Shown here: piece after piece, positions 1-7,805 of the stretch
How positions within the stretch are numbered: position 1 is the first letter of the stretch
Layout of the letters: every line of letters begins with the position of its first letter
Source: JAUXEH01 sp965533275
GTDB lineage: Bacteria; Acidobacteriota; Aminicenantia; Aminicenantales; Aminicenantaceae
Assembly (NCBI GenBank): GCA_965533275.1
Contig: CBESWG010000007.1
Coordinates: 1 to 64,000, forward strand
Reading direction: 5' to 3'
DNA length: 64,000 nucleotides
Program-made: the position numbers and the translations under genes
The notes under the pieces: model-generated
Told to the model about the DNA's origin: nothing
What the model saw: only the letters and a program-made list of their open reading frames with translations
The model's database searches: none

Positions 1-568
1 TGCTGTCCTTGGTGACGATCAGGTAGTCGGCAAAGGGAGCCACGGCATCGATCATGCGTTCGTTGTCACTCCCGGGCGCGCCTCGCCTGGACACTCCTCC
101 CACGTGCACCGCGATGATGAAGATGTCCTTCTGTTTGCAGTATTCGATGACTGAATTCAACCGCTTGACCTCATCGTCCACGGTCAGGCCGGATGCACCC
201 ATGCCCTTGAGGCTGGCGCCGATCGCGAAGATCACTGTTTTATAGGGAGTACCCTCGGGGTAGACATCCTTGTCGGTGTAGACCTCGACGTGGAATCCGG
301 AGCGGGATTCGCCTTCCTTGCCGCCCAGGCCAACGCCTCCCTCCAGCATCTCCACATCCGGCACATCGCAGTAGTCGTACAGGATGCCGGCTTCTTCACA
401 GATGATGTTGAGCGTGGTCACATCCTGGCTCTGTCCGGCTGAGGTGTTGATCAGCGGAAGCTGCGCCTTGGGCGCCTCGTCCTGGGCCGCGCCGGGCACG
501 GCCAGGGAAAACAACAGGGCGAGTATCCCGAGCGCTGGGATCGTGTATCGTAGAGTGTGGTATCGCAT
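1..568 (-). CDS. Secreted protein of unknown function, partial (3' end outside window)
   Basis: Reading leftwards from ATG at 568 the frame stays open to base 1, so the C-terminus lies outside the window; about 189 residues are visible. The start is preceded by AAGGAG 8 bases upstream. Residues 1-29 form a signal peptide ending near AQDEAP. The mature part has a central region that looks like an alternating beta/alpha fold (VIFAIGASLKGMGASG; IFIIAVHVGG; ADYLIVTKDSN). It starts 15 bases after the C69 peptidase stop, so the two are almost certainly cotranscribed and may act together outside the membrane. From memory it resembles small secreted DUF6305-like proteins, but I cannot confirm that. 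No catalytic motif recognised. Confidence 0.8.
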   Translation of the reverse strand, partial: MRYHTLRYTIPALGILALLFSLAVPGAAQDEAPKAQLPLINTSAGQSQDVTTLNIICEEAGILYDYCDVPDVEMLEGGVGLGGKEGESRSGFHVEVYTDKDVYPEGTPYKTVIFAIGASLKGMGASGLTVDDEVKRLNSVIEYCKQKDIFIIAVHVGGVSRRGAPGSDNERMIDAVAPFADYLIVTKDS

Positions 569-583
569 AGCGTTCTCTCCTTG

Positions 584-2344
584 TTACCTCTTCCGGGGGG
601 GCTGTTTGGGAAGGTTGTGGTACCGCACGACCTCCTTCAGCCAGTCCTCGGGATAAGGGAGGTTGCTCCGCTTCCGGGTCTCTGCATTGTAGATGCTCAG
701 CCCCCGGTATTTGACCAGCAGGTCGTCTCCCAGCTTCCACCACGCATTGACCACCAGGTCTGCGTTGTTGATGCAGTAACCGGTCAGGTATTCGATGGCT
801 TGTTCCGGGTCCTTATCATAGAGCTGCTTGGCAAAGGCATCGATCGCCGGGGTGGTCTCGACGGTGCGCGCCTCCCACTTGGCCTGGGCCTTCTTTACAT
901 CCTCGATGGCATGCGAGTAAGCGACCAGCGTGTGAAAGTCCACATAGTCGAAGGCCCAGCGGGCGGAACCCCGGTCGAACTCCCAGTGGTCCCCGATCTG
1001 GAAGGAGTGCGGGATCTCTGTTATGCCGATGTAAAGCGGCATGTAGCAGGCGGTGTCCTGTGCACCGAAGCAGAGCCATACGATGCCTCCGATGGGATCG
1101 GGCAGCCAGTCCCGGCACTGAGTGACCGTGGTGTATTCGGCCCGGTTGACACCGATCGTCCGGGGAGTGCTGTAGGTCGTGCCGTCCACACTTACGGGAC
1201 GGGGGTGGTAGTTGGGATTCTTGAAGGGTCCGCCGCGCAGTCCGGCGGCGGGATCGAACTTGGTGCCCTGGTACTTATCCCGTGTGAGGTTCATGACGTC
1301 CTGTACCGAGAGCTTCTCGTCCGGCTTGACGGAGAAGGGGAAATCCATGTTCATGGTATCGGCGCTGAATTTCCGGGATGGGGCCACCAGGTCGTAGAAG
1401 CGCCACATCCGCGCGCGGGAGCCCCCGCTGCTGTTGGCGCTGAATCCCGCGGGTGAGTAGGCCCTCTTCCAGTTGAAGGGCTTGCCGCTGCCTGGGTCGT
1501 ACAGTTTTTTTTCTGTGGCAAAGGAGACGATGTTGGACGATCCCATGAAGTAGTCGCTGTTGTCCAGGTCGATCTCGCCGATGCGCGACTCGTTGGGACA
1601 TACACTCACATGGTCATCGGGAACACGCTGGGCACACCAGACGGCGCCAGGTGTGTCGCTCTCCGGCGTCCACAACGGACCCACCGGCATGATCTCGAAG
1701 ATCCAGATCTCGTTCGGATCGGAGACGGCCAGCATCTCACCGTCGTCGTGGAAGCCGTAGCCATATTCTTCGGCCAGGGATCCCATGATGCGGATGCAGT
1801 CCCGGGCGGTTGTGGCCCTCTCCATGCCCAGCTGAGTGAGTGTGGTAAGGTCGATCTTGGCTGAGGGAGTAGAGTTGACCAGCTTCCGGGGGGCGCCGAT
1901 GGTGGACTCGCCGATGGCCACCTGATTCTCGTTCATGTAGCCGAACATGCCGTGGATGTAGGCATATGTACGCTCCGGCTGGGGGATATTCAGGTCGATA
2001 TAGTCGTGTTTGATCCTCTCCCACTTGAGTCCTTCTGCCGGGGGCCAGGTGGCGTATTGAGACACATGATAGATCCTGCGTCCCTCACCTGCTTCATGTT
2101 CCCCCCCTGGGACGTAGCGGAAGGTCCAGTCGCAGACTCCACAGTCACATGTGTGAGTACTCATGACCGAGCCGTCTGTCGACGCGGTTTTGCCCACCAG
2201 GATGACCGTGCAGCCTTCAGGTGCTTCCCAGACCAGAGATTCATCGGCCTCAACGGCTCTCTGGGACGCTGCCGTGGGATTCCAGGCCAGGGCCACGATC
2301 AGGCAGATCCCCAGGACCAGCCAGATATGCTTCGCTTGTTTCAT
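584..2344 (-). CDS. Secreted C69-family dipeptidase (PepD-like)
   Basis: Family C69 enzymes are N-terminal-nucleophile cysteine peptidases that cleave dipeptides. This 586-residue protein has a signal peptide (about 1-27) and then GCTVILVGKTASTDGSV, the family signature in which the cysteine (Cys45) becomes the N-terminal nucleophile after propeptide removal. The conserved region IGEST..AP and the aspartate/asparagine-rich core (NESRIGEID) follow. Length and motif order fit secreted C69 members. SD GGAGGTGAA precedes the ATG. It is the first gene of a two-gene unit with the small secreted protein at 1-568. A dispersed repeat copy lies immediately upstream of the SD (2361-2425). Substrate not predictable from sequence. 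Confidence 0.92.
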   Translation of the reverse strand: MKQAKHIWLVLGICLIVALAWNPTAASQRAVEADESLVWEAPEGCTVILVGKTASTDGSVMSTHTCDCGVCDWTFRYVPGGEHEAGEGRRIYHVSQYATWPPAEGLKWERIKHDYIDLNIPQPERTYAYIHGMFGYMNENQVAIGESTIGAPRKLVNSTPSAKIDLTTLTQLGMERATTARDCIRIMGSLAEEYGYGFHDDGEMLAVSDPNEIWIFEIMPVGPLWTPESDTPGAVWCAQRVPDDHVSVCPNESRIGEIDLDNSDYFMGSSNIVSFATEKKLYDPGSGKPFNWKRAYSPAGFSANSSGGSRARMWRFYDLVAPSRKFSADTMNMDFPFSVKPDEKLSVQDVMNLTRDKYQGTKFDPAAGLRGGPFKNPNYHPRPVSVDGTTYSTPRTIGVNRAEYTTVTQCRDWLPDPIGGIVWLCFGAQDTACYMPLYIGITEIPHSFQIGDHWEFDRGSARWAFDYVDFHTLVAYSHAIEDVKKAQAKWEARTVETTPAIDAFAKQLYDKDPEQAIEYLTGYCINNADLVVNAWWKLGDDLLVKYRGLSIYNAETRKRSNLPYPEDWLKEVVRYHNLPKQPPRKR

Positions 2345-2360
2345 GTTTCACCTCCAGGTC

Positions 2361-2425
2361 AATTCTTTGCCCTCCGGGCACGCCGATCTCACCACATCGA
2401 CTTCGTTGCAGCCCATTCGCAGTAG
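2361..2425. repeat. Dispersed repeat, copy 1 (partner at 57040-57119)
   Basis: The + strand has AATTCTTTGCCCTCCGGGC, a spacer, and then CACCACATCGACTTC followed by a diverged tail ending in GTAG. The same two blocks in the same order and orientation occur at 57040-57119, where the spacer is longer. The copy sits directly upstream of the SD of the C69 peptidase gene, in its 5' leader. Bipartite identity over both blocks makes chance unlikely. Confidence 0.6.
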
Positions 2426-2539
2426 GCATCTACAGCTTCATGTGCCACTTCCTCGTCGCTGCAGCAACCTCGACGCGTGAATAAATCAGATTATCAAATT
2501 TATCCATGAAGGTCTATGTCGGACTAACTTTATTAGGTT

Positions 2540-3721
2540 TCAGTTGAGATGGAGTGATGCGGGGTCGGCATGGGAGGGATCATGGAAGTAGAATCCCACA
2601 CCGTTCTCCAGCACCTCGGCGTAACGCGGGATACCGCTCAAGACAATGGCCCGCTCCGGGTTCTTGCGGGAATACTGGCGGCAGAGCTCCAGTATCACTG
2701 AGCAGTGCTGTCCCACGCGCTTCTCCATGGGCCATCCGGTCTCATCGTAGGGGACGAAGAGCATGCCCTGCTGTGCCAGGCTCAGGAGGAACGGGTCCTT
2801 CCCGTCGAGCAGCAGGTCGGTGGTCTTGGGCCCGGTGGGCTGGTCCAGGAAAGGGAGGGGCGCTTCCAGCAGGAACGGGAGCGCATCTGAGTAATCTCCG
2901 ATCTCGCGGTGAGAGAGCCCCCGGAATCCCTTCGGGGATGGCTCGACATGGCTGTCGAAGCCCTCCATGGCCTTCACCGTGAGCGAGACCATGGTGGCCA
3001 GACGGGCTGAGCTCTCAGGCGCCACGATGCAGTTGGTGACCGGAAACATGGTCTCTGCTCCGTGGATGTCCACCGCCAGGTCCACCTGCTCCCGCCGCAT
3101 GATCTCCATGGCGGCAAACGTGACCTTTTCCATGAGCGGGCCGTCTTGCCGCCCGGGCCAGGTGCGGTTGGTGTTGCGGATGTCCAGGAAGGAGAGGAGC
3201 TGTCTGTCCGGGTAGTGGATGTAAACATCCGGATCCGGCCATTGATCCAGTGGGGAAGCGTCACGGTTTCCCATCCGGAAACGCTTTTTCCCCCACTTGG
3301 TGGGGATGTCGAAGTAGAGGGGATAGCCGTCTCCGGGACGTGTGTTGCGGCTCCCACTGTGATTGAACTGGGGGATGACGATCAGCGTGCCCTTTTCCAC
3401 AACCGCGTTCTCGATCAGGATCACGGCGGTGAGCAGAGCTGCGGGCTCGTTGGAGTGAGTGTTGCCCATGACGAGCAGTTTGCCTCCCGGTTCCTTCCCT
3501 TCAAAATAGAACACCAGCGTGTCGGCCGGAGTCCCTTCGAGGCCGGGGCAGAATTCGCTGAGGAGCCCGATCCTGGTCACCCCCGGGCCGGCCATGATGG
3601 GAATCTGAAAGTGCCGGTGCCGGAAGAGCTGGATCCCGGCCTGGGTCACAACCGCGGCCGTCAGAACCAGGACCAGTATCTTGACGAGTCCTCTGCTGTC
3701 CCGATCGGATGAATTCTTCAT
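2540..3721 (-). CDS. Membrane-anchored M14-like aspartoacylase / succinylglutamate desuccinylase-family hydrolase
   Basis: The frame is open further upstream, but the ATG at 3721 (MKNSSD) has SD GAGGG 5 bases away and overlaps the stop of the upstream small gene, so it is the likely start (393 residues). One hydrophobic segment near residues 13-30 anchors or exports the protein. The zinc site of AstE/AspA-like M14 proteins is visible: MGNTHSNEP gives His89 and Glu92 (HxxE), AVDIHGAE supplies the third His, and NRTWPG matches the carboxypeptidase substrate-binding NRxFPG motif. Such enzymes hydrolyse acyl-amino acids or related amides. It is the third gene of a coupled operon with the IT-type transporter and the small membrane protein, suggesting uptake and cleavage of a small amide or acid. 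Confidence 0.82.
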   Translation of the reverse strand: MKNSSDRDSRGLVKILVLVLTAAVVTQAGIQLFRHRHFQIPIMAGPGVTRIGLLSEFCPGLEGTPADTLVFYFEGKEPGGKLLVMGNTHSNEPAALLTAVILIENAVVEKGTLIVIPQFNHSGSRNTRPGDGYPLYFDIPTKWGKKRFRMGNRDASPLDQWPDPDVYIHYPDRQLLSFLDIRNTNRTWPGRQDGPLMEKVTFAAMEIMRREQVDLAVDIHGAETMFPVTNCIVAPESSARLATMVSLTVKAMEGFDSHVEPSPKGFRGLSHREIGDYSDALPFLLEAPLPFLDQPTGPKTTDLLLDGKDPFLLSLAQQGMLFVPYDETGWPMEKRVGQHCSVILELCRQYSRKNPERAIVLSGIPRYAEVLENGVGFYFHDPSHADPASLHLN

Positions 3722-3888
3722 TTTACCCTCAGGATCCTCAGAACCAGCGGGACCATGACCAGGAGATAGAGCAGCATGTCGTTCACGCTCTTTTTCTCCC
3801 TCACGAAATTCCAGATAAGCATGGCGAGAACAAAGGCTGAGATCAGGTAGTAGACCCACATGATTATGGTATAAGCCATGATGTTCAC
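3718..3888 (-). CDS. Small two-helix membrane protein, translationally coupled
   Basis: A 56-residue frame (GTG at 3888; ATG alternative at 3879) reads VNIMAYTIIMWVYY..., with hydrophobic helices at about residues 5-26 and 38-52 separated by the charged loop REKKSVND. Its GTG lies inside ATGTGA, overlapping the stop of the upstream transporter, and its TGA overlaps the ATG of the downstream hydrolase (AAAATGA). Overlaps at both ends are hard to explain unless it is translated. It is not recognised as a family. By position it could be an accessory subunit of the transporter, comparable to small partners of other transporters, but that is inference. Confidence 0.75.
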   Translation of the reverse strand: MNIMAYTIIMWVYYLISAFVLAMLIWNFVREKKSVNDMLLYLLVMVPLVLRILRVK

Positions 3889-5198
3889 ATGCTCCATTTT
3901 ACAAGGAAATCAAGACGCGCGCTGAAGACCACCATCAGGATCCCCACCACCGTGATGACGATCCAAGGCAGCCAGGTGCTCCGCAGGAAGGACCCGTAGG
4001 TGCCCTTGTATTCCGACACCATGACGGAAAGCCGGCCGATGAGTGCCGTGGGCGGAAGCCCGTCACCCAGCGGCCAGAGCAGGCTCAGCCCGGCAATTGC
4101 CACGGTAGCATGCAGGCCGATAGAATCCAGGAACCAGATCAGGGGGATGCCGATTATGGCCGCGCCGCCGTAGGTCAGGACCCCCTCGGATACTGGGATG
4201 ATCACGGCCAGCGAGATGAAGAGCAGCACAAGGGGAGTGGAGATCACGGCAAAGGACAGGAGCCCGCGTACTCCGGTGGTTGTCATGATCTGCTGAAGCA
4301 TTCCCACCACGACCATCGTAGCCAGAAGGGGCAGGAGGCGCTTCACCGTATCCCGCGAAACGCGGAGGACATTGATCCGTTTGGGGCTGACAAGGAGTGC
4401 GACCGCTCCGGCTATCACGAACTGCAGCGGCAGGCCCAGGACGGGAAGGGAAAATGGCCATGCGCGGTAGGCCAGCACCAGCCCGAAAAAGGCTGCGAAG
4501 GGCAGGAGCACACGCCACCAGCTCTGGCCCGGGACCGGTTCGGGCAGCCGCAGCTCGGAATCCCCCTCTTCTCCATCCTTGCTCCTGGGAAGGCCCAGCA
4601 CCAGCACCGTGAACGTCCCCAGGATCAGGACCGGTATGCCCAGGGGGAGTTCGAATCCCACATAGGGGATGGCCGTGCCGGCGGACAAGATCATAGCCCA
4701 GATGTTGACCGGAGGAGCCGCGGCGCTCAGGCCCGCGACAATAAAGAGTATGGCGGCCGCCCGTCGGCGAGGGACGCCCAGGGAGATCAAGGCCATGGCC
4801 ACGGGGGCGCCCACCACGAGGAGGGAAACGCTCCCGGCGCCGGTTAAAGCTCCGGGGATGAGCACGATCACCATCAAGACCAGCAGGGCGATCACCTTGA
4901 CCCCGGCCAGAGTCTTGAGCGTGCCGCGGACCACATGGTCCACACCGCCGGATTCCGACAGGATCGCCATGAAAATGGTGGCGGTAGTGAAGACCAGGAT
5001 GACGTCCAGATAGGTGAATGCCCCCTCCACCAGGTGGCGGGAGAGCTCTCTGATGGGGGGGGTTCCCAGGAAGGCGCCCGCTATTCCTCCGGAGACGGCA
5101 GAGACCAGCATGCTCAGCTCGACGGAAAGCCCCCGCCATTTGGCCACGCCGTAGCCCAACACCATGATCGCCAGGATGATTCCGATCTGAATTTGCAT
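3885..5198 (-). CDS. Ion-transporter (IT) superfamily permease, DctM/CitMHS/GntP-like
   Basis: A 437-residue polytopic inner-membrane protein with about 11-12 hydrophobic segments arranged as two halves around a hydrophilic loop near residues 205-225. Features of the IT superfamily include the intramembrane loops PGALTGAGSVSLLV and, in the second half, PVSEGVLTYGGAAIIGIP, placed like the re-entrant hairpins of DctM and citrate transporters. No DctP or DctQ partners are adjacent. Instead a 56-residue membrane protein and an M14-like hydrolase follow with overlapping start and stop codons, so the substrate may be an N-acylated amino acid or a product of the hydrolase. The exact subfamily is uncertain. 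Confidence 0.75.
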   Translation of the reverse strand: MQIQIGIILAIMVLGYGVAKWRGLSVELSMLVSAVSGGIAGAFLGTPPIRELSRHLVEGAFTYLDVILVFTTATIFMAILSESGGVDHVVRGTLKTLAGVKVIALLVLMVIVLIPGALTGAGSVSLLVVGAPVAMALISLGVPRRRAAAILFIVAGLSAAAPPVNIWAMILSAGTAIPYVGFELPLGIPVLILGTFTVLVLGLPRSKDGEEGDSELRLPEPVPGQSWWRVLLPFAAFFGLVLAYRAWPFSLPVLGLPLQFVIAGAVALLVSPKRINVLRVSRDTVKRLLPLLATMVVVGMLQQIMTTTGVRGLLSFAVISTPLVLLFISLAVIIPVSEGVLTYGGAAIIGIPLIWFLDSIGLHATVAIAGLSLLWPLGDGLPPTALIGRLSVMVSEYKGTYGSFLRSTWLPWIVITVVGILMVVFSARLDFLVKWSM

Positions 5199-5334
5199 GA
5201 GGCCTCTCTTTCGGTCTCATTCTATATTCGGTATTTTCCTTTAGTCAAGGTCGGGTCCGATTTCCACTACCGGGACAAGGTAAAGATCGAGCCAGAACAG
5301 CTTTTTATGGATTGTGCTGTCAGCCTGCAGAATT

Positions 5335-5407
5335 GAGCCTCCGATTGACTTCCGATGGTTTCGGTGATACATAGATTTCATCCCGAAATTCAGGACAAGG
5401 GAGGCTC
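5335..5407 (+). promoter_or_regulatory. Possible SD-sequestering inverted repeat upstream of the S9A peptidase
   Basis: GAGCCTCC at 5335-5342 is perfectly complementary to GGAGGCTC at 5400-5407, which contains the Shine-Dalgarno sequence of the gene starting at 5410. If transcription starts upstream of 5335, the pairing would hide the SD. Eight base pairs across a 57-base loop is modest evidence. Confidence 0.3.
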
Positions 5408-5409
5408 TG

Positions 5410-7548
5410 ATGAAACATGTCCGCGGCTCGATGAATTTGGTTTTGGTATGTTTAGCTGTATTCCTGTTTGGAACGACCGGATGCACCAAGGCTGAAAAAT
5501 CAACCGTTCTGGAGGCGCCCATGGCGAAAAAGGTACCCAAGGAACTCACCATACACGGCGACACACGCATTGACGAATATTTCTGGCTCAACCAGAGAGA
5601 GGACCCCGAAGTGATCGCCTACCTGGAGGCGGAAAACGCCCACACGGCCGGGGCTTTAAAACACACGGAGCTTCTACAGGAAAAACTGTTCGAGGAGATC
5701 GTGGGCCGGATCGAGCAGACCGACCTATCCGTGCCCTATAGGGACAATGGGTATTTCTATTACACCCGCTATGAAGAGGGGGATGAATACCCCTATCACT
5801 GCCGGAAGAAGGGAAGCCTGGAGGCGGAAGAGGAAGTCCTCCTCAACGTAAACACCATGGCCGAGGGGCACGACTATTTCAGCGTCTCGGGACTGTCAGT
5901 GAGCCCCGACAACACGCTCCTCGCCTACGGAGTCGACACCGTGAGCCGGCGCAAGTATACCATCCATTTCAAGGACCTGCGGACCGGAGAAGTGAAGGCA
6001 GGCACCATCCTCAACACGACGGGTCGTGCGGTGTGGGCCAACGACAACCGGACCGTGTTCTATGCGCGCAAGGACGAGGCGCTGCGGCCCTACAAGATCT
6101 TCAGGCACGTGCTGGGGACGGATGCCGAAAATGATCCCGAGATCTATCACGAGGCCGACAACACCTACAACACCTATATATCCAAGACCAAGTCGAACGA
6201 ATACCTGGTCATCGGCTCCTCCAGCACGGATTCCGCCGAGTACCGTCTGCTGGACGCCAATACACCCGACGGCAGCTTCCGGGTGTTCCATCCCCGCGAG
6301 GCGGACCTGCTCTACAGCGTGGATCATTATAAGGATTTCTTTTACATCCGCACGAACCTCGACGCAAGCAACTTCCGGCTCATGAAGACTCCGCTGGACA
6401 AGACCGGCAAGGACAGCTGGAGCGAGGTCATCCCCCATCGGGATGACGTGCTGTTCCAGGGATTCGAGCTGTTTCAGAAATACCTCGTGCTCAGCGAGAT
6501 GAAGGCCGGAATCACTAACATCCGTGTCATCCGCTGGGATGATGGCTCCGAGCACTACCTGGATTTCGGTGAGGCGGCCTACATGGCCCGGCCCTCCACC
6601 AACAGGGAGTTCGACACGGACCTGCTCCGATACAGCTACACCTCTCTCACGACGCCCAGTTCGGTATACGACTATGACATGCAGGCCCGAGAAAAGACAC
6701 TTCTCAAGCGCCAGAAGGTCCTGGGCGGATTCGAGTCCGAGAACTATCAGGCCGATCGGATGTTCGCTACGGCCCGGGACGGGACCGAGGTCCCCATATC
6801 TCTGGTCTATCGCAAGGGCTATACACGGGACGGGAGCGCGCCCCTGCTGCTCTATGCGTATGGTTCCTACGGCTCCAGTATGTATCCCACCTTCCGCTCG
6901 GACAGGCTGAGCCTGATCGATCGCGGATTCGTGTATGCCATCGCCCACATACGGGGAGGGCAGGAGATGGGCCGCTGGTGGTATGAAGATGGAAAACTCC
7001 TCAATAAGAAGAACACGTTCACCGATTTTATCGACTGCGCCGAATTCCTGATCGATGAGCGCTATGCCGCACCGGACAGGGTCTTCGCCATGGGCGGCAG
7101 CGCCGGCGGCCTGCTCATGGGCGCCGTCATCAATATGCGTCCCGATCTCTGGAAGGGAGTCATCGCCGGCGTCCCTTGGGTGGATGTCATCACCACCATG
7201 CTGGACGAGACCATCCCGCTCACAGCGGGAGAGTGGAGCGAGTGGGGGGATCCCCGGGAAAAGGAATACTACGACTACATGCTCTCCTATTCCCCCTATG
7301 ATCAGGTCAAGGCCCAGGATTATCCCGCGATGCTGGTCACGACCGGGCTGCACGACAGCCAGGTCCAGTACTGGGAGCCGGCCAAGTGGGTGGCCAGGCT
7401 GCGCGCCCTCAAGACCGACGACAACCTGCTCGTGCTCCATACCAACATGGAGGCCGGGCACGGCGGCCAGTCGGGCCGCTTCCGCCGCTACAAGGAGACG
7501 GCCCTGGAATACGCTTTCATCCTCGACCTCCTCGGGATCGAGGACTGA
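5410..7548 (+). CDS. Prolyl-oligopeptidase family S9A peptidase (oligopeptidase B-like), exported
   Basis: A 712-residue serine peptidase: N-terminal hydrophobic segment with possible lipobox (FGTTGC, residues about 20-25), a beta-propeller domain (about 60-430) and a C-terminal alpha/beta-hydrolase. The nucleophile is Ser564 in MGGSAGGLLMG, the acid is Asp649 in GLHDSQVQYWEP, and the base is His684 in GHGGQSGRF. GGSAGG and PWVDVITTMLDETIPLT are typical of oligopeptidase B, which cleaves short peptides after basic residues. SD GGGAGG lies 5 bases before ATG. It probably degrades small peptides in the envelope together with the other peptidases of the window. Confidence 0.93.
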   Translation: MKHVRGSMNLVLVCLAVFLFGTTGCTKAEKSTVLEAPMAKKVPKELTIHGDTRIDEYFWLNQREDPEVIAYLEAENAHTAGALKHTELLQEKLFEEIVGRIEQTDLSVPYRDNGYFYYTRYEEGDEYPYHCRKKGSLEAEEEVLLNVNTMAEGHDYFSVSGLSVSPDNTLLAYGVDTVSRRKYTIHFKDLRTGEVKAGTILNTTGRAVWANDNRTVFYARKDEALRPYKIFRHVLGTDAENDPEIYHEADNTYNTYISKTKSNEYLVIGSSSTDSAEYRLLDANTPDGSFRVFHPREADLLYSVDHYKDFFYIRTNLDASNFRLMKTPLDKTGKDSWSEVIPHRDDVLFQGFELFQKYLVLSEMKAGITNIRVIRWDDGSEHYLDFGEAAYMARPSTNREFDTDLLRYSYTSLTTPSSVYDYDMQAREKTLLKRQKVLGGFESENYQADRMFATARDGTEVPISLVYRKGYTRDGSAPLLLYAYGSYGSSMYPTFRSDRLSLIDRGFVYAIAHIRGGQEMGRWWYEDGKLLNKKNTFTDFIDCAEFLIDERYAAPDRVFAMGGSAGGLLMGAVINMRPDLWKGVIAGVPWVDVITTMLDETIPLTAGEWSEWGDPREKEYYDYMLSYSPYDQVKAQDYPAMLVTTGLHDSQVQYWEPAKWVARLRALKTDDNLLVLHTNMEAGHGGQSGRFRRYKETALEYAFILDLLGIED

Positions 7549-7581
7549 TCTACGGGTAACCGTCCTAAACAGGAGGCAAAC

Positions 7582-7719
7582 ATGTCCCTGATGACAACTC
7601 GGGAGGTTGTCCTGGCTTTCGTGGACCGGATCAGTCACCAGGATGCGGACGGCCGGCGTGTCTATGCCGACAACGAGCCCATGTACCGCCTCATGGAAGC
7701 GTACCCGCCGCCAGCATAG
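7582..7719 (+). pseudogene. Internally deleted SnoaL/NTF2-like gene remnant
   Basis: A 45-codon frame with a good SD (AGGAGG, 6 bases before ATG at 7582) reads MSLMTTREVVLAFVDRISHQ..., which looks like the N-terminus of a SnoaL-like (NTF2-fold) protein. It then jumps directly to RRVYADNEPMYRLMEAY, which looks like the C-terminal end of the same family (WxVYADNxP). The roughly 80 residues between them are missing in frame. The family assignment rests on remembered consensus patterns. A genuine micropeptide is possible, but an internal deletion explains both halves. Confidence 0.55.
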
Positions 7720-7805
7720 CTCCGCTCTCCACGCCACTGCGCATCGCTCCCTCGACAATGCAGGCGGGAACGGCTACAATGGTCGCCCTTGGAGAGAGCC
7801 TGAGC

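Noticed and set aside
557..1456. Open frame of about 300 codons on the plus strand
   Set aside because: Antisense to the C69 peptidase, which has a recognised Cys nucleophile motif.
5896..7758. Open frame of about 620 codons on the minus strand
   Set aside because: It lies opposite the S9A peptidase, which has an intact catalytic triad. The antisense translation shows no domain and is a by-product of GC-rich codon use.
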